A DNA stretch of 6,678 nt. It comes from Sedimenticola sp. (GTDB lineage Bacteria; Pseudomonadota; Gammaproteobacteria; Chromatiales; Chromatiaceae). The translations under genes were made by a program, and so were the position numbers. The notes under the pieces were generated by a model. The model did not search any database. It worked only from the letters and a program-made list of their open reading frames with translations, and had not been told where the DNA came from. The stretch spans positions 1-6,678 of the forward strand of contig JALULB010000365.1 in NCBI GenBank assembly GCA_027041035.1. Direction: 5' to 3'. Shown here in pieces: positions 1-4,943 of the stretch (position 1 is its first letter; the number at the start of each line of letters is the position of its first letter).

Positions 1-77
1 GCCTCTATCATCTTCCATGATCAGGGGTGTGGCAAATGGACTCATGAACGTTAGGGCAATGCAGGAGCAATTGCCGG

Positions 78-91
78 TTTACAAGTGTAAA
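78..91. promoter_or_regulatory. 14-bp palindrome, possible operator
   Basis: The sequence TTTACAAGTGTAAA is a perfect inverted repeat with 6-bp arms around a 2-bp centre. It lies about 60 bp upstream of the promoter-like -35 of the following small gene, in an AT-richer patch. Two-fold symmetry of this size suits a dimeric regulator. I cannot name the regulator, and the spacing does not match the TyrR or FNR consensus. Confidence 0.3.
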
Positions 92-149
92 TGACCATTT
101 TTGAACGCAGAGCTGGCGCATTTCAGCGGTTAGCTGAGTAGTTACGCTC

Positions 150-177
150 TTGCTTTCCCACGGAACTGAGCTATACA
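150..177 (+). promoter_or_regulatory. Weak sigma70-like promoter
   Basis: A -35-like TTGCTT (150-155) and a -10-like TATACA (172-177) are separated by 16 bp. They would start a transcript near 184, giving a leader of about 38 nt before the ATG at 222. The matches are 4 of 6 bases or fewer in each box, so this is a candidate only. Confidence 0.3.
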
Positions 178-221
178 GAGAGGTGAACCCCGAGACCATC
201 CCAGCCCGAGAGGAAACGACC

Positions 222-443
222 ATGGCCAATGTCATTCTGCATATCGATGAAGATCTGGACACCGAGCAGTGCGCCGCGCTGCAGAAATCTCTTGCGATGC
301 AGGAAGGCGTCGTAACCGCCTGCATCAACGATCAACACCACCATCTGATGGTGCTGGACTATGACGAAAACGCCACGAATTCGGACCACCTGCTGCAGCA
401 GGTCGAATCGAATGGCCTGCATGCCGAGTTGATCGGTCTGTAG
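222..443 (+). CDS. Small HMA-like ferredoxin-fold protein without CxxC
   Basis: This is a 73-residue soluble protein. The start at 222 is favoured by the Shine-Dalgarno sequence GAGAGGA (208-214), 7 nt upstream, over an in-frame ATG at 150 that would add an unconvincing leader. The predicted order is beta (VILHID, 4-9), helix (14-26), beta (GVVTACI, 29-35), beta (HLMVLDY, 41-47), helix (53-63) and beta (HAELIGL, 67-73). This is the beta-alpha-beta-beta-alpha-beta pattern of heavy-metal-associated domains. The metal-binding CxxC is absent; the only cysteines are C17 and C34. A QHHH run (38-41) sits between strands 2 and 3. Stand-alone proteins of this style occur in gammaproteobacteria, and their function is unknown to me. 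Metal binding by the histidines is speculation. The gene stands alone and faces the convergent coiled-coil gene. Confidence 0.82.
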   Translation: MANVILHIDEDLDTEQCAALQKSLAMQEGVVTACINDQHHHLMVLDYDENATNSDHLLQQVESNGLHAELIGL

Positions 444-488
444 AACGGCGCTTCGTCCCATGTAGCGCATTGTTCAATCCACCTGTTC

Positions 489-567
489 GTGGATCGGACT
501 TCAGTCTGACCGCGGTGCCGCCATGACGCTTGGCGTTCCGGCGCTGTCGTCGGACTGAAGTCCGACC
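489..567. repeat. REP-like inverted palindrome pair (BIME-like)
   Basis: Two imperfect copies of the palindromic unit GTCGGACTTCAGTCCGAC lie in opposite orientation, at about 493-510 and 549-566. They differ at 2 of 18 positions when one is reverse-complemented. Each can fold on its own with a 7-bp stem and a 4-nt loop, and the two can also pair with each other across 38 nt. The first is preceded by GTGG (489-492), resembling the GTAG/GTGG head of REP elements; the second has a degenerate GCGG at that place. The pair sits exactly between two convergent genes, the usual REP location, and may also stabilise or end transcripts from both sides. No RAYT transposase is in the window. Confidence 0.6.
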
Positions 568-584
568 CGCAAGCCAACGGTCGC

Positions 585-1130
585 CTATGGCATGAACGGA
601 TTCAATGCCCCCATCGGTCGGGAGATCTGGCGCATGTTCACGCGCATCACGCCCACGCCCTGGGTCATGCTGGTGAAGCGCACGTTGATATAGCGCATGC
701 CGTTGCTCATGCCGAGCATGTCCGCGTCGATCGAGGTCATCGATACCGAGATATCGCTCATGTCGGCGCTGATGTCCGGCAGCAACTCGGCCATGGCGCC
801 GGTGTGCGCGTAGATATTGTCCATGTGGCGCATGTGCTTCTCGAACTCATTGATATTGTCGGTGATGTGCTGCATGCGCCCGGAGACCACCTGCATGTTC
901 TCGCGCATCGAATCCATGTTGCTGACGATGCCGGTCAGATCCTTGTATAGAATGCTCACCAGGTAGACATTCACCACCGCCACAACCAGCAGCAGGGCCA
1001 GGATCGTGACGATGACGACCTTGTTGATGTAGAAATGGTGGTAGCGCTCATCGATATGGAACTGGGTCTCGCGACCGAGGCGGCCGACTGCCTCGATGAA
1101 CATGCGTTTGGCGTCTTGTTCGTCACCCAT
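585..1130 (-). CDS. Single-span membrane protein with Met-core coiled coil (paralog B)
   Basis: This is a 181-residue protein of unrecognised family. The ATG at 1130 has a good Shine-Dalgarno TGGAG about 9 nt upstream (1141-1145). A basic N-terminal segment of about 36 residues precedes one membrane helix (about 38-62). The rest is probably periplasmic (N-in by the positive-inside rule) and forms a coiled coil. A 3-4 hydrophobic spacing runs through M72, M75, M79, V82, M86, I89, I93, F96, M100 and M103. It breaks around P118 and resumes as I120, M124, I127, M131, I134, M138, M141, M145, I148, F152, M155, V159, M162, M166 and I169. The tail reads ISRPMGALNPFMP. The tail, its coil register and the architecture match the gene 60 bp upstream (1191-1775), so the two look like tandem paralogs in one operon. 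A membrane-anchored scaffold or spacer role is a guess. The gene ends in TAG, close to the REP-like pair. Confidence 0.85.
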   Translation of the reverse strand: MGDEQDAKRMFIEAVGRLGRETQFHIDERYHHFYINKVVIVTILALLLVVAVVNVYLVSILYKDLTGIVSNMDSMRENMQVVSGRMQHITDNINEFEKHMRHMDNIYAHTGAMAELLPDISADMSDISVSMTSIDADMLGMSNGMRYINVRFTSMTQGVGVMRVNMRQISRPMGALNPFMP

Positions 1131-1190
1131 GGCTGGCTACTCCAGTAGAACCGCGCCGCGGCATCGCGGAGCGGCGGAAAAACCGAACGA
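1131..1190 (-). other. Intercistronic gap with GC hairpin
   Basis: The 60-bp gap between the two coiled-coil genes contains a GC-rich inverted repeat (CCGCG 1151-1155 with CGCGG 1165-1169, around a GCCGCGGC palindrome). It lies just upstream of the Shine-Dalgarno of paralog B. It could tune the expression of B relative to A. No T-run follows it, so it is not a typical intrinsic terminator. Confidence 0.25.
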
Positions 1191-1775
1191 TCACGGCATC
1201 ATCGGAAACATCTTGTTCAATGTCCTCGCCGGGCGCGACATATGCTGCATCTCGCGCGCCATGCCCTGCACCTCGGCATCCATGCGCCCGATGGACGCCG
1301 ACATCGCATCCACGTCCTTGCGCACCGAGCCAACGTACTCGCTGATGCCGCCGACCGTGGTGCGCATGGTCTTCATGCTGGCGGTGATATGCGTCATATT
1401 GCGGCGCATGCCATCGATCTGGCCGTCCATGCCCTCCAGCAAGGCGACGCGCTTGCCCATCGAATCGATATCGTCGCTCATCTGATCCATCTGCATCGTG
1501 ATCGAGGTGAAATTCTTGTTCATCTCGCCGACCGCGGCGGAGATGTGGTTGATCTGCGATGACAGCGTCAACAGCAGCACCAGGATGGAGATCGCGATCA
1601 GTCCCAGGATCACCATGCCGAAACGGATCGCCGACTTCAGATCGTCGCCCAGCTTGTCCTGAATCTCCATATAGCTGAGCAGGATCGCTTCCAGCGAGCG
1701 CGCCGCGCGCACGAAATGCTCGTCGGTGATCTCTTCCGGGGTCTTGATCTCCTGTGGGGAGCCTTCTTCGGTCAT
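1191..1775 (-). CDS. Single-span membrane protein with Met-core coiled coil (paralog A)
   Basis: This is a 194-residue protein of unrecognised family and the first gene of the minus-strand pair. The ATG at 1775 follows AAGG with a 7-nt gap. An acidic N-terminal region (1-20) leads into a predicted cytoplasmic helix (about 20-50), one membrane helix (about 53-71) and a coiled coil to residue 179. From 113 to 179 the heptad is unbroken. The a positions are L113, I120, M127, M134, V141, V148, V155, I162, V169 and M176. The d positions are M116, M123, I130, M137, I144, V151, M158, M165, M172 and M179. The tail reads MSRPARTLNKMFPMMP, matching paralog B in sequence and register (M179-SRP here, I169-SRP there). 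There is no kinase, MCP or enzymatic motif. The pair may form a heteromeric coiled coil in the periplasm, which is inference from shared layout. Copper binding by methionine is less likely because the methionines face the core. Confidence 0.87.
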   Translation of the reverse strand: MTEEGSPQEIKTPEEITDEHFVRAARSLEAILLSYMEIQDKLGDDLKSAIRFGMVILGLIAISILVLLLTLSSQINHISAAVGEMNKNFTSITMQMDQMSDDIDSMGKRVALLEGMDGQIDGMRRNMTHITASMKTMRTTVGGISEYVGSVRKDVDAMSASIGRMDAEVQGMAREMQHMSRPARTLNKMFPMMP

Positions 1776-2028
1776 GCTTCAACCTTAACCTGGCACGCAT
1801 TGGCGATATGACAACCATGTTACAACATTATCGCGCCATCCGGGATAGTCCCCGCCGTCGAGACGCCGGACAATGCGTCGCCGCCATGCCATCCCAGGCA
1901 GGACGCGAGGAGCGGCCTCGAAAAACCGAAAACCCATGGGCGACGAGTATAGCGGATGCAGTACCTTGCCAGCCCCGACGAAATCCACCAGAATGCGCTG
2001 ACCCGTCCCCAGCGCCTCACGGAACCCC
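1776..2028. promoter_or_regulatory. Divergent control region
   Basis: This 253-bp gap must hold the promoters for the leftward coiled-coil operon and the rightward sensor gene. On the minus strand a GATAAT hexamer (1832-1827) matches the -10 box at 5 of 6 positions, but no good -35 is present at 16-18 bp. An inverted repeat ATGTT-AC-AACAT (1817-1828) overlaps its downstream edge, where an operator would block initiation. On the plus strand the only -10-like element I see is TATAGC (1948-1953), with no -35. A 21-codon open frame from ATG 1936 to TGA 1999-2001 has no Shine-Dalgarno and is not called. Confidence 0.35.
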
Positions 2029-2823
2029 ATGGCATCCCGTATCCAGAGCCTGATGCTCATCCTGCTGTTGTTGATCGTCGCCGCGATCATCCTGATCGCC
2101 GGTACCATCCAGCGTGAACACGATTTCGAGATCACCCAGCGCGCGGTGCAACTCGCGCTGGCCAATGGCGCGGCCAACGAGGTCGGCGAACGCATCCTCC
2201 AGCAGCGCGACAACCTGCGCCTGTTCGCCGATGAATACCGCGACAGCATCGCCCGGCTGGCGCTGCGCCCGGATGACAGCCGTCTGAACGACTCCATCCA
2301 CAAACGACTCAAACAGCGCTTTCCAGACCACCTGGCCTTTACCATCACCACCCGCAAGGGCATCCCGCTGGTGCAGGACATCGACACCCTGATCGGCGAT
2401 GTCTGCCAGCTCGACATCACCCATTTCGTCAAGGAGGCCGCGCGCAGCCGCACGCCTCGGGGCAACGCGGTGTTCATCCACCCGCAGCCCGGCAATTATC
2501 ACTACGATCTGATGGCGCGCTGGGAATCCGGCAAGCGCGGCGGCGTGTTCTTCGTCAGCTTCAAGCCAGAGGACGTGGTCCGGCTGCTGCGGAACTATCA
2601 ATTGCCCGGTCACGAGCTGTTGCTGGTGAAGGCTTCCGATCCCAGTCTGATCGAGATCAGCGCCGCCGGCGCGCGCGACAAACTCCAGCGGGACATCCGC
2701 CTGAATGCGGCGGAACGCCGCATCGCGCGACTCGGTAAATCCATTCGCGGCAGCGACTGGCAGATGATCGACCTGCCGAACCAGGATTACGCAAAACGCT
2801 ATAAAAAGCGGCTCTGGCTGTAG
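2029..2823 (+). CDS. Membrane-anchored extracytoplasmic sensor (Cache/PDC-like), cut by in-frame TAG
   Basis: This is a 264-residue protein with an N-terminal membrane helix (about 7-26), a long helix (about 30-75) and a mixed alpha/beta domain to about 250. The HPQPGNYHYDLMARW (151-165) and GGVFFVSFKPEDVVRLL (171-187) segments have the strand and helix style of single Cache/PDC ligand-sensing domains. A WQMIDLP segment (244-250) and the basic KRYKKRLWL (256-264) look like the juxtamembrane return. Normally a second membrane helix follows, and it does exist in frame right after the TAG at 2821-2823. No output domain (kinase, GGDEF or MCP) is encoded before or after the TAG. The start at ATG 2029 has a weak GGA; M9 is an alternative. 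It probably detects a periplasmic signal and may partner the hybrid kinase 187 bp downstream. The family assignment is by pattern only. Confidence 0.75.
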   Translation: MASRIQSLMLILLLLIVAAIILIAGTIQREHDFEITQRAVQLALANGAANEVGERILQQRDNLRLFADEYRDSIARLALRPDDSRLNDSIHKRLKQRFPDHLAFTITTRKGIPLVQDIDTLIGDVCQLDITHFVKEAARSRTPRGNAVFIHPQPGNYHYDLMARWESGKRGGVFFVSFKPEDVVRLLRNYQLPGHELLLVKASDPSLIEISAAGARDKLQRDIRLNAAERRIARLGKSIRGSDWQMIDLPNQDYAKRYKKRLWL

Positions 2824-2904
2824 GCCGGCATCATATTCGCGATGGTATTCGTCGCGAGTTTGGTTATGCTTGTATTGATCTGGAGACTTTCGGGCCGGCG
2901 CTGA
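2821..2904 (+). pseudogene. Severed second membrane helix behind the TAG
   Basis: Reading on in the same frame past TAG 2821-2823 gives 26 codons to TGA 2902-2904. They encode AGIIFAMVFVASLVML, then VLIW and a basic RLSGRR end. This is a strong hydrophobic helix followed by a positively charged cytoplasmic edge, as expected for the second helix of a Cache-type receptor. With one sense codon instead of TAG the protein would be 291 residues with two membrane spans. CAG to TAG is the simplest single change. It could be a nonsense mutation, a base error or a readthrough site. TAG is the normal stop of two other genes here, which argues against genome-wide reassignment. Confidence 0.6.
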
Positions 2905-2911
2905 TCCGGCA

Positions 2912-2957
2912 TACCACGGAGAAGGGAGTCTTCGCGTCACGCTTTTCATTCGTGGTA
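2912..2957 (+). other. Inverted repeat in the kinase leader
   Basis: TACCACG (2912-2918) pairs perfectly with CGTGGTA (2951-2957) across 32 nt. Inside it, GAAG and CTTC (2921-2933) can form a smaller hairpin. This lies in the 106-bp gap between the TGA that ends the severed helix and the kinase start. No T-run follows, so it is more likely a leader structure or protein-binding site than a terminator. Confidence 0.3.
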
Positions 2958-2964
2958 GATTCCC

Positions 2965-3010
2965 GGAGGCGCGCGATACCTGTCGTATCGCCGAATAACG
3001 CGGCGGTTGC
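2965..3010 (+). promoter_or_regulatory. GGAGG and hairpin before the kinase start
   Basis: A strong ribosome-binding-like GGAGG (2965-2969) lies 41 nt before the kinase ATG, too far for direct use. Between them is a perfect 7-bp hairpin, GCGATAC (2973-2979) with GTATCGC (2985-2991) around a 5-nt loop. Immediately upstream of the ATG there is only weak purine-rich sequence. No other in-frame start is possible, because TAA at 2996-2998 closes the frame. Folding could bring the GGAGG nearer to the start or keep expression low. Confidence 0.3.
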
Positions 3011-4729
3011 ATGCTAAACCCGTTCACCATCACCAGCCTGAGCCATTACCCCGAGTTGCAGACGGCGCTCGTCCGCATGGGCATCTGGCTGGCCGCCTTC
3101 ATCCATATCATGACCTCGCAGTTCCTCGGCCACCTGACCGGGAACTTCGACTATTTCCTGTGGGTGCTTGCTCTCACGCTGCCGGTATTCAGCGGGATAC
3201 TGCTCAGTGCCCTGGTCCGGCCGGTGTGGCCGGCCCGGCAGATCTTCGCGCTGGCCGTCGACGTCATCTCGATCACCGCGGTATCCCTGCCCGCCGATAG
3301 CGCCATCAACCCGTTCAGCCTGCTCTATCTGTGGATCGTCGTGTCCTATGGCGCGCGCTACGGCAAACGCCATCTGGTGTATGCCTCCGCCGGCAGCGTG
3401 ATCGCCTATACCGGCCTCGCGATCTTCAACGGCTGGATGTTTCGTGAACCGACGGAAACCGCCTTCTTCCTGGTATTCCTGATCGTTCTGCCGATGTACC
3501 AGTACATCATCGTCAGCGCGCGCATCGCCGCCGAGCAGGCCACCGAGGTCAAAAACCGTTTCCTGTCCACCATGACGCACGAGCTACGAACGCCGCTGTC
3601 CGGCGTCATCGGCATGTCGCGGCTGCTGGAATCCACCCGGCTGGACGAGCGGCAGCGGGAATACGTGCAATCGATACAGACCGCCTCCGGCGTGCTGATG
3701 TCGTTGATCGGCGATATTCTCGACCTGTCCAAGATCGAGGCGAAGCGCCTGGAGGTCGACAAGACGCTGTTCGATATCCGCGAATGCATCGACGCCGTCT
3801 GCCATACGCTGCGCCCGCGCGCCGAGGAGAAGCAACTGGAATTCATCTGCACGACGGACGACGACGTGCCGCCACGGCTGTACAGCGACGAAAACCGGGT
3901 GAAACAGATCCTCTTCAACCTGATCGGCAACGCCATCAAGTTCACCGAACAGGGGCGGGTCGAGGTCAGGGTGTCGACGCAGCGGGGATCCGGCGGACGC
4001 CGCCCCCCGCGCCTGCGCATCGTGGTCACCGATACCGGTCCCGGCATCCCCGCCGACAAGCTGAAACGCGTCTTCGAGGGCTTCTGGCAGGAAAACACCT
4101 CGGTGACTCGGCGCTACGGCGGCACCGGGCTGGGCACGACCATCTCCCGCCAACTGGCGCGCATCCTTGGCGGCGACGTGGATGTCAGCTCCGCGTTCAA
4201 CAGCGGCAGCAGCTTTCGACTGCTGCTGCCGCTGGAGACACCGACCGGGCTCCCCGACGTGGCGCCAGCACGGGCGGTATCGCCCGACGAACCCCTGGCG
4301 CCGCCCGAGCGGGACACGGCCTCGATCCCCCGCGCCGCCAACATCCTCGTCGCCGAGGACGACCCGATCAACGCCAAACTGATCACCACCTTGCTCGCCA
4401 AGAGCGGCCACCACACGACCCTGGTCGACAACGGCGAAGCCGCGCTGAAGCAACTGGGCAAGCAACACTTCGACCTGGCGATACTCGATGTGAGAATGCC
4501 GAAGATGGACGGTATCGAGGTCACCCGCCGGCTGCGCGCGCGCGAGAAGCCGGGCGAAGACCGCCTGCCGCTGGTGGCGCTGACCGCCAGCGCCACCAGC
4601 GATGTCAAGGAAGCCTGCCTGTCCGCCGGCATGGACGAATACCTGCTGAAACCCATCGATCCCGATGTGCTCCGCGACCTGATCACCCGGGTGATGAAGA
4701 AGCCCCGGCACACGCCGAGTAATACATAA
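3011..4729 (+). CDS. RpfC-like hybrid sensor histidine kinase with receiver, no HPt
   Basis: This is a 572-residue inner-membrane kinase. Residues 19-169 contain five or six hydrophobic helices (about 19-38, 48-69, 77-94, 101-113, 122-141, 151-169), an input region like that of RpfC, the DSF quorum-signal kinase. The H-box is FLSTMTHELRTPLSG with phospho-acceptor H190. Then come the N-box (LFNLIGNAIKF, N307), the G1 box (DTGPGIP, D341) and the G2 box (YGGTGLGTTIS, 369-379). The GLGTT form rather than GLGL is, as I recall, also seen in RpfC proteins. A proline-rich linker (about 410-440) leads to a receiver (444-560) with E449/D450, phospho-acceptor D493 in ILDVRMP, T525 and K547. All catalytic residues are present. 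RpfC normally ends in an HPt domain; here the protein stops after the receiver, and no RpfG or RpfF is adjacent. Phosphate must therefore go to a separate HPt. The sensor gene upstream may supply input. DSF sensing is only an analogy. Confidence 0.93.
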   Translation: MLNPFTITSLSHYPELQTALVRMGIWLAAFIHIMTSQFLGHLTGNFDYFLWVLALTLPVFSGILLSALVRPVWPARQIFALAVDVISITAVSLPADSAINPFSLLYLWIVVSYGARYGKRHLVYASAGSVIAYTGLAIFNGWMFREPTETAFFLVFLIVLPMYQYIIVSARIAAEQATEVKNRFLSTMTHELRTPLSGVIGMSRLLESTRLDERQREYVQSIQTASGVLMSLIGDILDLSKIEAKRLEVDKTLFDIRECIDAVCHTLRPRAEEKQLEFICTTDDDVPPRLYSDENRVKQILFNLIGNAIKFTEQGRVEVRVSTQRGSGGRRPPRLRIVVTDTGPGIPADKLKRVFEGFWQENTSVTRRYGGTGLGTTISRQLARILGGDVDVSSAFNSGSSFRLLLPLETPTGLPDVAPARAVSPDEPLAPPERDTASIPRAANILVAEDDPINAKLITTLLAKSGHHTTLVDNGEAALKQLGKQHFDLAILDVRMPKMDGIEVTRRLRAREKPGEDRLPLVALTASATSDVKEACLSAGMDEYLLKPIDPDVLRDLITRVMKKPRHTPSNT

Positions 4730-4731
4730 TA

Positions 4732-4781
4732 TTACCGGATACTGATCTATGTCAGCGCGAACCGGGAACACGATCCGGTAA
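4732..4781. promoter_or_regulatory. Perfect 9-bp inverted repeat after the kinase gene
   Basis: TTACCGGAT (4732-4740) is the exact reverse complement of ATCCGGTAA (4773-4781), with 32 nt between. The loop holds a small hairpin (CTGA 4742-4745 with TCAG 4752-4755). It also holds a second ACCGG (4761-4765) that can pair with the same 3' arm (CCGGT 4775-4779), so two foldings exclude each other. No T-run follows, which makes a simple intrinsic terminator unlikely. The right arm also falls in the spacer of the promoter candidate at 4765-4792, so the site could be an operator for the rhodanese gene. Confidence 0.4.
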
Positions 4782-4792
4782 GATCGTAAAAT
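4765..4792 (+). promoter_or_regulatory. Weak promoter candidate for the rhodanese gene
   Basis: A -10-like TAAAAT (4787-4792, 5 of 6 matches) has GGAACA (4765-4770, 3 of 6 matches) 16 bp upstream. A start near 4799 would give a leader of about 145 nt. That leader contains a GC-rich hairpin at 4849-4865 (7-bp stem including one G-U pair, 3-nt loop). The poor -35 and the inverted-repeat arm in the spacer would suit activated or repressed expression. Confidence 0.28.
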
Positions 4793-4943
4793 ACACAAAG
4801 TTCCCGACTGCCCGGTCGACAAAGGTGGCGTGGATCGACAACGCATGCGGGGCGGACTCCGCTCCGGCGACGGTGGTGCTTCAATGCACCGGGCGCCGTG
4901 GCAACGCCGCGGCCAACACCGACAACCAGACGAGTAGCCGACG

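Larger units (their letters stand above)
1..221. other. Leader region, no convincing gene
   Basis: I see no supportable gene here. The plus-strand reading frames entering from the left edge end within about 95 bases and look like no known protein end. The stretch is visibly richer in A and T than the rest of the window. It holds a short inverted repeat (GGCAAT 55-60 with ATTGCC 70-75), a 14-bp palindrome at 78-91 and a weak promoter-like pair just upstream of the first gene. A minus-strand open frame that continues into this region from the first gene has unconvincing composition and is taken as spurious. Confidence 0.6.

Noticed and set aside
8..328. Minus-strand frame opposite the small HMA-like gene
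   Set aside because: It has serine- and cysteine-rich low-quality composition and no ribosome-binding site, and it overlaps a better gene.
1123..1818. Minus-strand frame of 231 codons overlapping paralog A in another frame
   Set aside because: It is rich in arginine, glycine, histidine and aspartate with no domain. The competing frame has a clear membrane helix, heptads and a paralog.
1936..2001. Mini-ORF of 21 codons starting MGDE in the divergent region
   Set aside because: It has no Shine-Dalgarno and no conserved character; the similarity to the start of paralog B is only four residues.
2821..2823. Pyrrolysine-type or genome-wide TAG reassignment
   Set aside because: Two other genes here (ending at 443 and 585) use TAG as a normal stop.
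2900..3018. Possible frameshifted continuation of the sensor into a lost output domain
   Set aside because: Two other frames stay open for about 100 bases, but their translations show no kinase, GGDEF or MCP resemblance.
2017..3033. Minus-strand open frame of 338 codons opposite the sensor gene
   Set aside because: It covers the sensor gene and the control DNA on either side, has unconvincing composition, and has no ribosome-binding site or domain. The plus-strand frame has a membrane helix and a folded-domain pattern.
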